Shown one piece after another: positions 39,201-49,068 of a stretch of 64,000 bases of DNA. Position 1 is the first letter of the stretch. Each line of letters begins with the position of its first letter. The notes beneath the pieces are model-generated. The model saw only the letters and a program-made list of their open reading frames with translations. It was not told the origin of the DNA and did not search any database. The position numbers and the translations under genes were made by a program. The stretch is from Thalassotalea algicola (GTDB lineage: Bacteria > Pseudomonadota > Gammaproteobacteria > Enterobacterales > Alteromonadaceae): assembly GCF_012932965.1 (NCBI RefSeq), contig NZ_JABBXH010000005.1, positions 149,195-213,194 of the forward strand. The letters are read 5' to 3'.

Positions 39201-40787
39201 AACCTTACTATCAGTCAAAAGAACTATATTATTTCCTTCACCTTTCTCTATAAGTGATATTGAGTTTTCGCCGTCTGGTAAGTTAGAGCGTGTTGTTTCT
39301 CGTTCACTATCGTAACAACTCAAATGGCCTTGGGTATCTATTTGGCAAATTGAATTACCTATTGCTACTAGCTCTTGATACTGATTATTTGAAGGGCTCC
39401 ATTTAGGGTGATTAATTAGTTTATGATCGGCTAGATTTAGTTCATGTAGAGTTTGTTCATAAGACTTAAGCCAAATAGAGTTTTTATTTTTATTTCGTAT
39501 TTGGGCTACTTCTATAGGAAGTGGAATGTGAGTTATATCATTACTTATAGGTTCCTTGAAAAAAAGCTCTCCTTGTTCATTGTTAAACCAAATGTTTCCA
39601 TCGAAACTTTCTGCGAAAGAACTTATCCACCTATCAGACACTACATTTTCTGAAGGTCCATTCTGAAATAAATTAGAATGGCTACTACTAAATTGTATTC
39701 CTCCCCCATATGTACCTAACCAAATATTGTTTGCTGAGTCTTTAAACGAAGACATAATCCAAGGAATATCAAAGCTTCCCGATATTGAGCTACTTAGGTC
39801 AATTTCATTAATATCAAGAGTAATTTGATTTATACTATTGATACCTTTGTTAGAGCCTAACCATATATTTCCATTGTTGTTAAGTTCGATAGCTCTGATT
39901 TGATCTGATAATAACCTTCCATTGCTCGATTTATGAGTAATATGATGGGCAACTTGAAATTGTTGATCGAGTATATACAGCCCCTTATCGGTAGCTAGCC
40001 AATACTGTTCTTCAATTTTCTTCATATCATAAAGCGAGTTGGCCTTTAGTGATAAATTCCATTTAGCAGATGCAGATTTACTGGTACTAGTTTGTATGTG
40101 TTTTGCTAAGGTAAAACTTTGGTTGACTAAATAGATACCATTATCAAATGAGCCTAGCCAATAGTCATTGTTTTCATCTTGGAATATGGTTTTCACTTCA
40201 TTGAAACTGTTTTCAAATTGTTTAACCGTAACTTTGGTAAAAGTTTTAGAATCAGGGTTAAAACGATGAAGACCGGTTGAGGTGCTCACTAAAAACTCAT
40301 TTTCTTCATTTTGAGTTTTTCCTTCGTAAATATCCCAAATGACATTGTCACTTAGCGATTCAGATTCGCGATCTTCTTCGTGTCTAAAGTTAATGAAGTT
40401 GTTTTTTTGGGCGTCATATTTACTTAAACCATTTTTAGTGCCAACCCATAAGTTGTCATTACTATCGATAAATAAGGTTCGCACATAATTATCAGCTAAA
40501 GACTTGGGATCATCGACGTTGTGACGATAATGAACAAACTCGAAACCATCATACCGGTTTAAACCATCTTGCGTGGCAAACCACATAAAGCCATGTTTGT
40601 CTTGGACGATAGAAAATACGTAGCTTTGGGAAAGGCCATCTGTGGTGGTGAGTTGTTTGAATTTTAACTGCGTTGTATTTTCTTGAGCGGCAGCAGAAAG
40701 CGAACTTATTGTTAGCAAGCTAACTAAAATAAGCAACGAAGAGATGATTTTTTGACCTGTTAAAAAAATATACTGCAAAAACTTCAC
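36231..40787 (-). CDS. Propeller-sensor diguanylate cyclase/phosphodiesterase
   Basis: 1518 aa. Signal peptide to about residue 33; about fourteen two-component-regulator propeller repeats (NDNLWVGTKNGLSKYD, GFMWFATQDGLNRYDG) to about 700 forming a periplasmic sensor; a Y_Y_Y domain (about 712-780); one membrane helix near 805-825; PAS domains at about 836-952 and 956-1075; a GGDEF domain with intact GGDEF near 1160; an EAL domain with intact EAL (MEALVRFE) near 1288. The whole is an inner-membrane receptor predicted to make and/or break cyclic-di-GMP in response to a periplasmic ligand. Such propellers are often linked to polysaccharide sensing, but the ligand is unknown. It stands alone. 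Confidence 0.93.
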   Translation of the reverse strand: MKFLQYIFLTGQKIISSLLILVSLLTISSLSAAAQENTTQLKFKQLTTTDGLSQSYVFSIVQDKHGFMWFATQDGLNRYDGFEFVHYRHNVDDPKSLADNYVRTLFIDSNDNLWVGTKNGLSKYDAQKNNFINFRHEEDRESESLSDNVIWDIYEGKTQNEENEFLVSTSTGLHRFNPDSKTFTKVTVKQFENSFNEVKTIFQDENNDYWLGSFDNGIYLVNQSFTLAKHIQTSTSKSASAKWNLSLKANSLYDMKKIEEQYWLATDKGLYILDQQFQVAHHITHKSSNGRLLSDQIRAIELNNNGNIWLGSNKGINSINQITLDINEIDLSSSISGSFDIPWIMSSFKDSANNIWLGTYGGGIQFSSSHSNLFQNGPSENVVSDRWISSFAESFDGNIWFNNEQGELFFKEPISNDITHIPLPIEVAQIRNKNKNSIWLKSYEQTLHELNLADHKLINHPKWSPSNNQYQELVAIGNSICQIDTQGHLSCYDSERETTRSNLPDGENSISLIEKGEGNNIVLLTDSKVIYSYELGAPSFSAVFSLMESEYKDFEIKHIAYKKDNLWLASNGQGIVHINLLTNNSTLFNESNSLNNSFIADIIVSKRDNLWFATNNGIGVISGESKSSKLFDSDYNLQGIEFISYSSLYTQENDIFFGSPNGYYKFSANDVFHTPQKIKPPVLRDISIANKSITTINEYKHVSSALDFTFLKKVAINYLDFPLSIEFTSPNASLPNQTKYKYRLKGLEESWVETTIANRRATYTNLSPGTYLFEVEVFDTFNPKISERTQLEIEILPPLWLTNSAKFIYGLAAILMVLYFVQQWRHRRQYHLQIKKSEERLKLSLWGSGDEMWDWNIKTKKIFRSNIWGILEFPQDGTRNVGTEQTNIHPNDIPRVKDALNEHFDKKTEHFEITYRVKDKQEQWVWVLDRGKVVERDDKDKPLRMTGTLKDISHIKKAEERLKLFAKCIENISEAVIIYDRQFNIVDVNKSFIRITGKSKASMLGKQIKFNRYPDSFTQAIKKHLVMHGSWQGEIESRRGQDETYYTDLTLDVIRDESSNISHFVGVFSDITARKKSESDLRKLANSDTLTGLPNRSFFQANQQRLVKNKIPHALLVFDLDNFKKINDSMGHQVGDMILIEVAKRIVKIGSKRNSVYRLGGDEFSVIIENTNDIHTITSLAKDILKLIAQPLKVRNQEIVLYSSVGIVLYPEDGATPAELLKNADTAMYHAKDSGGNRYQFFSDSMNKQAVKRMQIETLIRHGLKEDYFSVFYQPKIEIATGKVAGMEALVRFETPTKGIISPVVFIPVSEETGQIIDIGEIVLRKSCYAAKKWVDAGLFDGRVAVNLSAVQFTQPNLPKMIATILEESGLPAKHLELEITEGTVMDSPQQAIDTMLQIRSMGIHLSLDDFGTGYSSLAYLKKFPLNTLKIDKAFVDDIEISEQGRNMVATIVTIAHNLGMQVVAEGVETNNQLSFLSGLACEQLQGYLYSKPLPESEFQKYLLSYQITDQSTSMLKS

Positions 40788-40894
40788 GTATTAACTGCCA
40801 TTAACGGGCGGTCATTATAATAATAATTTTGTGCACTCATTTAATCGAATGCCTAACCTCAAGTCAAATATCGATTAGGCTTTTCATTAAAAAA

Positions 40895-43699
40895 TCAGTA
40901 TTTTCTTTTACTGTTTTGTGTAAATTCTTGTGGCATTAGTACTATTTCGGCTACTCTGCTTTGCCAATGAGTTAAATCATTGATGTTATCGCTAGAAACC
41001 AAAGTTACTCTTTCTATGTAATGATGGTGTTCATCACAGCGGATAAGTTCATTTAAAAAGCTGCTAATATCGGCTAACGTTACTTTTTCGATAGATTCAA
41101 TCAGTAATTGCTTACGATTGAATTCAAAATCTTTATTACATATAGCCGCCCAAAAACGTTGGCTCTTGGTGCGTAAGCTAGTGTCTTTTTCTTTCAATTG
41201 TGCAGCTAAGCCATGTTTAAATGTTAACCATTGTTGCTCTGATATCGTTGATATCTTCTTATCAGCTTGCTCGACAAATTCGTCCATTGCTTCAATTAAC
41301 TGGCAAGGCAGGGTATTTGGTGACTGAATATAAAAAGCAATGCCAGGATAACGATTAATAGGAATATAACCAACATTCACTAAATATCCGTATTGCTTTT
41401 CTGTTCGCATTTCTTGGAAGAAAATTGGTGCTAACAAATGGCTAGTTAACATCGTTAGCGCAGTGGAGTCGTTATCTTTTTCTGTTAGAGGGTAATAACA
41501 AACGGCGGCGTGATCATGGTCGAGCATTTCAACGGGGATAATTATTTCTTTTTGCTCGCTGATGTCTATTATTGGGCAGCTAACATGATTCCTGCCGTCA
41601 AAATTATGATCAAATGCATCTTTGATCAGTTCGGCAATATCGTGTGCGTGATTTTCGAGCCAATTGCCGTGAATTAGTACATCTAATGTCACATGTTCGA
41701 ACAGCTGATGACAAAAGTGATTAAACGCGTCAAAAGATATTGGTGCTAAGGCCTCTTTTAGTTGTTCTGAAGAGGGGTTATGAGGCTGCATAAACGCACT
41801 AAGTGTAGAAAAAAGTTGCGAGATAGACTTGTTCTTATCCGCATTTTCCCATTGTTTAAGTTGCTGATTTTTTAATAAATTAAATTGCTCTTCGTTAAAT
41901 GAATGATTCGTGAGACTTGATAATAGCTTGCCAAGTAGCAGCGGCTGTTTTTCACTTAAACCTGAAACTTGCAGCGTTATGCCACCTTGATGAGCATATA
42001 AATGATAGTGAATACCTGCTAACTCAGCGTCGTAATGCTCTTCAATTACTTTATCGGTAAACAAGTCAGCGAAAAGTCTTGTCATCGCGATATTAGCTGT
42101 TGATGATACTGCTAATGGTGAGTCAATTCCTAAATAAATATAACCTTTGGGTACTTTAAAAGTGGTGTCTTGTTTGTACCAGATGCACAGACCATTTTGT
42201 GTTTCTATAAGTGCGGGTTTGTTAGATTCGTAACTGTGAGGCCAAACTTTTGGCTTCTCTACAATATAGGGGTTTTCATCAGGTAAGAATAATTGCTCAT
42301 AAATATCAATTTTTGCCCACTTTTCTAGCGTTTTTTGCTTGATATTGTTTATTGCGTAAGGTACTTGATACCAATGACTAACCTTGTCGCAACGGTATTG
42401 TTGACCAATTTTAATGACACGGCAATTTTCTGGATTAATAAACGCTAGTAATTCCGTGATGGACTTATCGCACATGCCTTCCATTACATAATCACCAAAT
42501 ATGTAATCGTCTATCGGGTAATGTTGCATGTTAACCACGAGTTGACTAACTGAGTCCATTGGTTTTAATTTTTCTAAAAATTGAAATGCGGTATCGGCAA
42601 GTTCTTGTTTTTCAAAATAGAAGTGATGAGGAATCGGCGCTTTTTTTAATAACTGAATATAACTAAAGATCGTATCGAGGATTTCCTCAGTGTGTAGTTC
42701 CCCTGCTTCGGTAAGCGAAATACTAATATTAAAATCTTTAAAGTTTGAACCGTTAATACCCGAACCAGCCGTAAGGCCAAATGCCCATTGTTTGTTTTTA
42801 AGGTAAGAAAGAATACTACCTTTCCCTTCATGACCTAATAGGTAAGTAAGAATGGATTCAGGTTTATGTCGGTAATACTTGTCTATGCATGGCAGGGCAA
42901 AACTCACTATCAACTGTTTATCATTTTTTACTGGCTGTACGGATATTTCCATCGCCAAGTTTTCTGTTAAGTAAAGTGGGGTGGTTACCGCCACTTTTTT
43001 ACCACCACTAGCAATAGAATCAAAATATTGATGAGCCAACTTTCTTAAGTCTTGAACATCTTGCGGACCTTCTATAGCCAAGGTCATTAGTTCAGCTTTA
43101 TAGTATTGCTTAAAAAATTGCTCTATATCTTGTTGAGCAGGTTGGCCTGGTCGGTCGGCTAATGTTTCTATGTTGCCGACAGAAAATTGTGCAAAGGGGT
43201 GAGCTTGGTTTACTGTTTCTTTGTGTACGTCGTAAAGCCTGCGAATATCATCTTTAAGTTTTAATTTAAATTCTGCGTCGATATTTTGTCGTTCAGATTC
43301 AACGAACTGTTCACTTAGTAATGGTGATATAAAAAAATCAGCAAAGCGTGCAAGCGCTGGTTCTAGGTAACTGCTATGAATATCAAAGAAGTAACATGTG
43401 TGCTCGGTACCTGTCCATGCGTTATTGTGGCCACCATGTTGACTAATGAATTTTTGGTACTCACTACCGTCGGGGTAGTTTTTCGTGCCCAAGAAAAGCA
43501 TGTGCTCTACGAAATGAGCCAACCCTTGACGATCTTTAGGGTCGTCAAAGTGACCAGCATTGACAGCGAGTGCTGCAGCAGCTTTATCAGACTCTTTATT
43601 TTGAATAAGCAGTACTTTTAGACCATTATCAAGCGTAATGGGAAGGTAGTGTTTTTTATCATTAGGGCTTTGTTTCAACAATAAACTCCTATTAAACAC
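40895..43699 (-). CDS. M16-family zinc metalloprotease (pitrilysin/insulysin type)
   Basis: 934 aa, the usual length for the four-domain single-chain M16A enzymes. The inverted zinc motif HFVEH at residues 62-66 (AHFVEHMLFLGTKNYPDGSEYQKF) with a downstream Glu in QNIDAEFKLKLKDD near 140 completes the site. No signal peptide is visible, unlike E. coli pitrilysin, so it is probably cytoplasmic. These enzymes degrade short peptides inside a closed chamber. It is isolated between the sensor gene and sixA. Confidence 0.92.
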   Translation of the reverse strand: MFNRSLLLKQSPNDKKHYLPITLDNGLKVLLIQNKESDKAAAALAVNAGHFDDPKDRQGLAHFVEHMLFLGTKNYPDGSEYQKFISQHGGHNNAWTGTEHTCYFFDIHSSYLEPALARFADFFISPLLSEQFVESERQNIDAEFKLKLKDDIRRLYDVHKETVNQAHPFAQFSVGNIETLADRPGQPAQQDIEQFFKQYYKAELMTLAIEGPQDVQDLRKLAHQYFDSIASGGKKVAVTTPLYLTENLAMEISVQPVKNDKQLIVSFALPCIDKYYRHKPESILTYLLGHEGKGSILSYLKNKQWAFGLTAGSGINGSNFKDFNISISLTEAGELHTEEILDTIFSYIQLLKKAPIPHHFYFEKQELADTAFQFLEKLKPMDSVSQLVVNMQHYPIDDYIFGDYVMEGMCDKSITELLAFINPENCRVIKIGQQYRCDKVSHWYQVPYAINNIKQKTLEKWAKIDIYEQLFLPDENPYIVEKPKVWPHSYESNKPALIETQNGLCIWYKQDTTFKVPKGYIYLGIDSPLAVSSTANIAMTRLFADLFTDKVIEEHYDAELAGIHYHLYAHQGGITLQVSGLSEKQPLLLGKLLSSLTNHSFNEEQFNLLKNQQLKQWENADKNKSISQLFSTLSAFMQPHNPSSEQLKEALAPISFDAFNHFCHQLFEHVTLDVLIHGNWLENHAHDIAELIKDAFDHNFDGRNHVSCPIIDISEQKEIIIPVEMLDHDHAAVCYYPLTEKDNDSTALTMLTSHLLAPIFFQEMRTEKQYGYLVNVGYIPINRYPGIAFYIQSPNTLPCQLIEAMDEFVEQADKKISTISEQQWLTFKHGLAAQLKEKDTSLRTKSQRFWAAICNKDFEFNRKQLLIESIEKVTLADISSFLNELIRCDEHHHYIERVTLVSSDNINDLTHWQSRVAEIVLMPQEFTQNSKRKY

Positions 43700-43895
43700 T
43701 TATATTGACGGCTGCAGCCAACATTTAGCATTTTATTATTTTTATTATAGCTTTGTTTTTGTTATAAATTACCCGAAGGAATAAAGTTAGTCTATTTTAT
43801 TCTTAACTGTTGTTATAAATCGTCACCGGTTTCTTTTACTATAGCCGGAATTTTTATCGAGCATCCGCGTTTTTTTGATGTGCGGGAGATAGTCA

Positions 43896-44363
43896 ATGCA
43901 AATTTTCATTATGCGTCACGGACAAGCGAGTTTTCAGGCTGAGTCTGATGCGAAGCGGCAACTCACTAATCAGGGAATGCTAGAGGCCGAGCTAATGGGA
44001 AAACGACTCAATGAATTGTCTATTGCGCCTGATTTGGTATGGGTAAGCCCGTATATAAGAGCACAGCAGACTTATAAAGCGTTAGCGAGCACGCTAACGT
44101 GCAAAAAAGTTGAAACTGTATCAGTGATTACTCCCGATGGCTCTGCACAAGAAGTACATGATCTAATAGACGGAGAGTTGTCAGTTAATAAATTTGAGCA
44201 ACTATTACTTGTTTCTCATATGCCAATTGTTAGTTATTTAGTATCAACGTTGACTCAACACCAACAGGCACCACTTTTTCAAACTGCAGCTATTGTTGAA
44301 ATAAATTATGACATTGAAACAATGAAAGGTGAGTATATAAGAATGCTTACCCCTTCAGATTAA
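43896..44363 (+). CDS. sixA: Phosphohistidine phosphatase SixA
   Basis: 155 aa. Histidine-phosphatase superfamily: MRHGQASFQAESDAKRQLTNQG at residues 6-27 has the RHG catalytic motif; WVSPYIRAQQT near 50 and VSHMPIVSYLV near 108 supply further phosphate-pocket residues. SixA removes phosphate from His of phosphotransfer proteins. GGGAG sits eight bases before the ATG. Divergent to the M16 protease, convergent with smrB. Confidence 0.92.
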   Translation: MQIFIMRHGQASFQAESDAKRQLTNQGMLEAELMGKRLNELSIAPDLVWVSPYIRAQQTYKALASTLTCKKVETVSVITPDGSAQEVHDLIDGELSVNKFEQLLLVSHMPIVSYLVSTLTQHQQAPLFQTAAIVEINYDIETMKGEYIRMLTPSD

Positions 44364-44379
44364 ATATTTCTATATAAAG

Positions 44380-44913
44380 TTAAAATTTATCTTTTATATC
44401 TATTAAGGCTAATAAAGCACCATCTCCACCATATTCTAAAGGTGCTTGATGAAATGCTAAAATGTCAGGGTGTTGAACCAACCAATGTGGGACTTTATTT
44501 TTTAAAATACGGTTTCCTATTCCATGAACGATACAGATACACCGCACATGTTCTTTATGGCAAGCGATTAATAGCGCGGCAATTTCTCGTTTAGCGTGTT
44601 CTTGGTTTAAACCGTGTAAATCTAATATCAACTCCGGCTGATATATACCTCGACGGAGATTTTTAGCTTCATAACTATCGGCGCCTTCCTTAACGTATTT
44701 CATCGGACCTGTTTGGTTTAAATTTGGTTCAAATTCATCAGAGAAATGGAATTCTGCCCCTTGCCTTGTCGTTAAATCATTGGCTTTGCGAATTGTTGAT
44801 GTTTTTTTAGTTTTAGGGTGCACGACCTTGTCTTGCACCATAGGTTTAATTTTACCAATAGCTTCTTTAAATTGCTGCTTTTCTTCGCTGGTTAATAAAT
44901 CTTTAAATTTCAT
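44380..44913 (-). CDS. smrB: Smr-domain endonuclease SmrB
   Basis: 177 aa. N-terminal half is charged and largely helical; the Smr domain begins at LILDLHGLNQEHAKREIAALL near residue 97 (DLHG motif) and contains CIVHGIGNRILKNKVPHWL near 125 and the ending GGDGALLALID. SmrB cleaves mRNA between collided ribosomes as part of translation quality control. It is divergent from prmB, as in related bacteria. Confidence 0.93.
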   Translation of the reverse strand: MKFKDLLTSEEKQQFKEAIGKIKPMVQDKVVHPKTKKTSTIRKANDLTTRQGAEFHFSDEFEPNLNQTGPMKYVKEGADSYEAKNLRRGIYQPELILDLHGLNQEHAKREIAALLIACHKEHVRCICIVHGIGNRILKNKVPHWLVQHPDILAFHQAPLEYGGDGALLALIDIKDKF

Positions 44914-45035
44914 GGTAAAGGTCGAGATAACAGTGAGATTTAATGATATATTACTTAGCTATTTTTGTCTTGGTAGACTCTCGTTTTACTGTTGATAATG
45001 AGCTTTGTTAGTAAGCTTTTGTTTAGGAATTATTC

Positions 45036-45968
45036 ATGACGGCATCTTCACTCATCGAACAACTCACAACAATTGAAGATTGGGTGCGCTGGTCTGCTAG
45101 CGAATTTAATCGTGCAGATCTTTATTTTGGCCATGGTACTGATAATGCCTGGGATGAGGCAGTAAACCTTGTGATGTTCAGCTTAGCTTTGCCAGAAGAA
45201 TTATTTATCAAAGCTAAGTCGACAAAAATTCTTGAAGAAGAAAAAGAAGATATTTATGAGATTATTCGTCGTCGAGTCGAAGAGCAACTGCCAGCAGCTT
45301 ACTTAACGAATCAAGCATATTTCGCAGGTCTGTCATTTTATGTAGATGATCGTGTGCTGGTGCCTCGCTCGCCTATTGCAGAATTAATTTCGGATAAGTT
45401 TTCACCATACTTAAGGCATACGCCACCTAAGCGAATATTAGATTTGTGTACAGGCAGTGGTTGTATCGCGATTGCGTGTGCATACGCATTTCCTGACGCA
45501 GAAATCGATGCGCTTGATTTGTCACTAGATGCACTGAATGTTGCTCAGATTAATATTGAAGGTCATGGTTTATTGGAACAAGTTATTCCAATCCAATCTG
45601 ATCTTTTTTCTTCAGTTCCACAAGAAAAATATGATTTAATCGTTACTAACCCGCCTTATGTAGACCAAGAAGACGTTGATAGCCTTCCGGTAGAGTATAC
45701 CCATGAACCAGAAATAGGCTTAGGTTCAGGTCATGATGGTTTAGATATTACTCGTGAAATATTGGCAAAAGCGGCGAGCCATTTAACCGAACAAGGTATT
45801 TTGGTTTGTGAAGTAGGAAACTCTCAAATACATATTGAGGCGACATATCCTGAAATACCGTTTCATTGGGTAGAGTTTAAAAAGGGTGGGCATGGTGTGT
45901 TTATTTTAACGAAAGCGCAGTTAACACAATTTCAAGAAGTATTTAATCAGCAGGTAGTTGCAAGATAA
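45036..45968 (+). CDS. prmB: 50S ribosomal protein L3 glutamine methyltransferase
   Basis: 310 aa. SAM-dependent N5-glutamine methyltransferase: [19 protein letters not shown] near residue 137 binds SAM and [12 protein letters not shown] near 205 is the NPPY catalytic motif. [12 protein letters not shown] near 110 identifies the PrmB/PrmC group, and the neighbour aroC, whose ATG overlaps its stop by one base, is the classic PrmB context. It methylates L3 during ribosome assembly. Confidence 0.95.
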   Translation: MTASSLIEQLTTIEDWVRWSASEFNRADLYFGHGTDNAWDEAVNLVMFSLALPEELFIKAKSTKILEEEKEDIYEIIRRRVEEQLPAAYLTNQAYFAGLSFYVDDRVLVPRSPIAELISDKFSPYLRHTPPKRILDLCTGSGCIAIACAYAFPDAEIDALDLSLDALNVAQINIEGHGLLEQVIPIQSDLFSSVPQEKYDLIVTNPPYVDQEDVDSLPVEYTHEPEIGLGSGHDGLDITREILAKAASHLTEQGILVCEVGNSQIHIEATYPEIPFHWVEFKKGGHGVFILTKAQLTQFQEVFNQQVVAR

Positions 45969-47056
45969 TGTCAGGTAATTCATACGGAAAGTTATTTACA
46001 GTCACCTCATACGGTGAAAGTCATGGTTTAGGGTTAGGGGCTATTGTTGATGGGTGCCCGCCAGGGCTGGAAATTAGCGAAGAAGACTTACAAATAGATT
46101 TAGATAGAAGAAAACCTGGAACTTCTCGCTTTACCACTGCTAGGCGTGAAGCTGATGAAGTTAAGATCATGTCTGGTATTTTTGAAGGTAAAACAACAGG
46201 TACACCAATTGGCTTAGTGATTGAAAACACTGATCAACGCTCAAAAGATTACGGTAATATCGCTCAGAGTTTTAGGCCAGGTCACGCAGATTACACGTAT
46301 ACCCAAAAGTATGGCTTTAGAGATTATCGCGGTGGTGGGCGATCATCTGCTCGTGAAACTGCTATGCGCGTAGCGGCTGGCGCTATTGCTAAGAAATATT
46401 TGAAGCAACAACTTGGTATTGAGATAAAAGCCTGTGTTAGTCAAATAGCAGATATTCAAGCAGAACAGTTTGACTGGAGTATCGTTGAAGACAACCCATT
46501 CTTTTTTCCTGACGAATCTAAACTCGAACAGTTAGATGAAACATTACGTGGAATTATAAAACAAAAAGACTCTATTGGTGCAAAGGTCACGGTAGTCGCT
46601 ACAGGTGTGCCTGTCGGGTTAGGTGAACCTATTTTCGATCGACTCGATGCCGATATTGCGCATAGCTTAATGAGCATTAACGCTGTTAAGGGGGTTGAAA
46701 TTGGAGATGGCTTTGACGTTGTAAATCAAAAGGGTTCAGAGCATCGTGATGAATTAACACCTGACGGTTTTGAATCTAATCACGCAGGTGGAGTATTAGG
46801 CGGTTTATCTTCTGGCCAACCAATTGTAGCGCATATTGCAATGAAGCCAACTTCAAGCATAGGTGTTAGTGGCAAAACTGTTGATATAGAGGGTAAGCCA
46901 ATGGATATTATTACTAAAGGACGTCATGATCCTTGTGTTGGTATCCGAGCTGTACCTATCGCTGAAGCCATGCTTGCATTAACATTAATGGACCATTACT
47001 TAAGGCATCGAGCACAAAATGCTGATGTACGATGCTCCACGCCAATAATAGAGTGA
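45968..47056 (+). CDS. aroC: Chorismate synthase
   Basis: 362 aa. Converts EPSP to chorismate with reduced FMN, last step of the shikimate pathway. Family patches: [18 protein letters not shown] at the start, [17 protein letters not shown] near 45, [29 protein letters not shown] near 105, and the C-terminal [21 protein letters not shown] near 315. It overlaps the end of prmB and is followed by a terminator. Confidence 0.98.
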   Translation: MSGNSYGKLFTVTSYGESHGLGLGAIVDGCPPGLEISEEDLQIDLDRRKPGTSRFTTARREADEVKIMSGIFEGKTTGTPIGLVIENTDQRSKDYGNIAQSFRPGHADYTYTQKYGFRDYRGGGRSSARETAMRVAAGAIAKKYLKQQLGIEIKACVSQIADIQAEQFDWSIVEDNPFFFPDESKLEQLDETLRGIIKQKDSIGAKVTVVATGVPVGLGEPIFDRLDADIAHSLMSINAVKGVEIGDGFDVVNQKGSEHRDELTPDGFESNHAGGVLGGLSSGQPIVAHIAMKPTSSIGVSGKTVDIEGKPMDIITKGRHDPCVGIRAVPIAEAMLALTLMDHYLRHRAQNADVRCSTPIIE

Positions 47057-47062
47057 TTTGGT

Positions 47063-47091
47063 AAGCTCGCTGCGGCGAGCTTTTTATTTTT
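47063..47091 (+). terminator. Terminator after aroC
   Basis: Stem GCTCGC/GCGAGC with loop TGCG followed by TTTTTATTTTT, 6 bases past the aroC stop and ending immediately before the ATG of the MFS gene, so its T-run occupies the place of a ribosome site for that gene. Confidence 0.85.
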
Positions 47092-48246
47092 ATGCATATT
47101 AAAAACTTTACTCGATTATCTAACAGCTATTTTTGGTACTTTTCGGTCCTCGGTTTAGCTATTCCTTTCCTTGCTATTTTTCTCGAAGGTCGTGGTTTTA
47201 ACTCTCTGCAGATGGGAGAGATTTTAGCGGTATTCACAGCTACTAAGATCATTGGTCCAACATTCTGGGCATTTATGGCAGATAAAACAGGTAAAAAGCT
47301 GCCGTTTATTCAATTGGGAGCTACATTATCACTTGTGTGTTTTAGTGTTCTGTTTTTTGTCGATGGTTATTGGCCTATTCTCACGATACTTGCGTTGTTT
47401 AGCTTATTCTGGACGGGCATGCAGCCGCAAATGGAAGTGCTAACGTTAGGTGCTATGCGCAAAAGTACCAAATTTTATGCACGAATTAGGTTATGGGGAA
47501 GTGTAGGGTTTATAGTTTTTGCGTTAGCCTCTGGTGAAGTAATTGGATACTTTGGTAGTGATAGCTTTATTGCTATTGGCTTTGTTATTTTAGTTGGCCT
47601 TTGGCTATCCACTTTATGGCTAAATGAAACTAATTGTCGTACGTCTTTTGTGAATGTTAATAGCAGAATAATTCATAAATTTTTGACAGCCAATTTTATT
47701 CTGTTTTTTATATCTGGGTTACTATTTCAATTAAGCTTTGGTCCGTATTATTCGTTTTTTGCTTTATATTTAAGAGATTTAACTTATCCAAGTTATGCCG
47801 TAGGAATGTTCGTTAGCCTAGCTGTTGTCGCGGAAATTGTCATTTTTATCGTGGCGGGTCGATTGTTTAAGCGGTTTGACGCTAAAAACTTATTGGTACT
47901 GAGCATTGCGATTACCGCCGCACGTTGGTTTATTATGGCCTACTTTGGTGATAATGGCATTATGCTAGCAATTTCACAGTTGGCACACGCGGCAAGTTTC
48001 GGGTTGTATCACAGTGCATCGATGCAGTTTATTCAAAACCACTTTAACCCGAACCAACAAAATAGAGCACAAGCAGTATATGTTAGCGGTATGTACGGTA
48101 TTGGTGGTGCTATAGGTGCTTATTTGGCTGGTGTGTATTGGATGGATGGTCTAGGTGCTCAGCAGACATTTATTTATGCAGGTTATGTGGCGTTGTTCGC
48201 TAGCATTATTGCATTCCTAATGAGCAATAAAAAAGCCCCTATGTAA
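47092..48246 (+). CDS. MFS transporter of the HcaT/nucleoside-permease-like type
   Basis: 384 aa with about 12 hydrophobic helices. The N-terminus NSYFWYFSVLGLAIPFLAIFLEGRGFNSLQMGEILAVF and AFMADKTGKK near 62 resemble the MFS_1-like (HcaT/LacY-type) permeases. The substrate cannot be predicted. No ribosome site precedes the ATG because the aroC terminator sits there; a later start or readthrough from aroC is possible. Its last codons lie in a terminator stem. Confidence 0.85.
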   Translation: MHIKNFTRLSNSYFWYFSVLGLAIPFLAIFLEGRGFNSLQMGEILAVFTATKIIGPTFWAFMADKTGKKLPFIQLGATLSLVCFSVLFFVDGYWPILTILALFSLFWTGMQPQMEVLTLGAMRKSTKFYARIRLWGSVGFIVFALASGEVIGYFGSDSFIAIGFVILVGLWLSTLWLNETNCRTSFVNVNSRIIHKFLTANFILFFISGLLFQLSFGPYYSFFALYLRDLTYPSYAVGMFVSLAVVAEIVIFIVAGRLFKRFDAKNLLVLSIAITAARWFIMAYFGDNGIMLAISQLAHAASFGLYHSASMQFIQNHFNPNQQNRAQAVYVSGMYGIGGAIGAYLAGVYWMDGLGAQQTFIYAGYVALFASIIAFLMSNKKAPM

Positions 48247-48257
48247 GGGGCTTTTTA
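48229..48257. terminator. Bidirectional terminator overlapping the MFS stop codon
   Basis: Arms A5 GCCCCT (48230-48240) and AGGGGC T5 (48246-48256) with loop ATGTA; the MFS gene's TAA (48244-48246) is in the loop. It serves this gene and the convergent DUF481 gene. Confidence 0.9.
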
Positions 48258-48273
48258 CAATCATAATAAATGA

Positions 48274-49068
48274 TTAGAAGCTATAAACTAAAGTAATTGC
48301 TGTTTGCGTGTCAGTATTATCTTTACCTTCATCAACTTCTGTATTGTGCTCAACTCGGAAAGAAAACTTCATTGCAAGTTCTTCAATTAACTTTGTTGTA
48401 ACAGAAGTTTCAGCGATATAGACACTGTTGTCGTCACTCTCAAACGCCTGCGTCATACGCACTAACTGTTTTAATTCAACATGTTCATTTAACTTTCTTT
48501 TGTAAGCTGCTTGAGCCTGAATGATAAATGCGTCGTTGTTTTCACTTTTTTGTGTATCTGTTGCGCTTAAACGGTCGCGTTTGAAACCAGGACCAATATC
48601 AGAAGTAAATTCCCAAACGTCATTATTATGCCATCTTTTACCCCAACCAGCAGATGCTTGCGTTTGGTAGTCAAAGCTACTAAAGCGATCGTCTGTATAA
48701 CCAAAACTACCGTAAATATAGTTAGCGCCGTCGGCTTCAATTGTATAGTTAGTTTGACCATTGATGGTTAGCTTTTGATCGCTAGTTTCAAATTCGTCAG
48801 ACGTAGAGCCATCTTCTTCTGTAACTTCTACTTCAGTCTTTCTATACAATAAATTTGCGACTAATTTACTGGTCCATTGCGCATATTTGTGCTCAAAGTC
48901 AAAGCCAGTTTTAACGTCACCGCTTTTGCTATTACCTGTTTTATATAAAAAGCCAAGCTCAGCTGAAGCATTGTATTCATGTTTAGCTGTTTCAGCACTT
49001 TCTTCTGCAAATGATGCTGCACTAAGTAATAACGAGCTGATGGTTGCAGCAATCAATTTATTTTTCAT
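48274..49068 (-). CDS. DUF481 outer-membrane protein (YdiY-like)
   Basis: 264 aa. Signal peptide of about 21 residues (LLLSAASFA), then a beta-barrel pattern of alternating strands: ASAELGFLYKTGNSKSGDVKTGFDFEHK, a run of Tyr/Phe-rich strands, and a C-terminal TAITLVYSF ending in Phe, the outer-membrane insertion signal. DUF481 proteins are salt-induced outer-membrane proteins of unclear function. Its start overlaps the end of mscS by 11 bases, suggesting co-transcription and an osmotic context. Confidence 0.88.
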   Translation of the reverse strand: MKNKLIAATISSLLLSAASFAEESAETAKHEYNASAELGFLYKTGNSKSGDVKTGFDFEHKYAQWTSKLVANLLYRKTEVEVTEEDGSTSDEFETSDQKLTINGQTNYTIEADGANYIYGSFGYTDDRFSSFDYQTQASAGWGKRWHNNDVWEFTSDIGPGFKRDRLSATDTQKSENNDAFIIQAQAAYKRKLNEHVELKQLVRMTQAFESDDNSVYIAETSVTTKLIEELAMKFSFRVEHNTEVDEGKDNTDTQTAITLVYSF

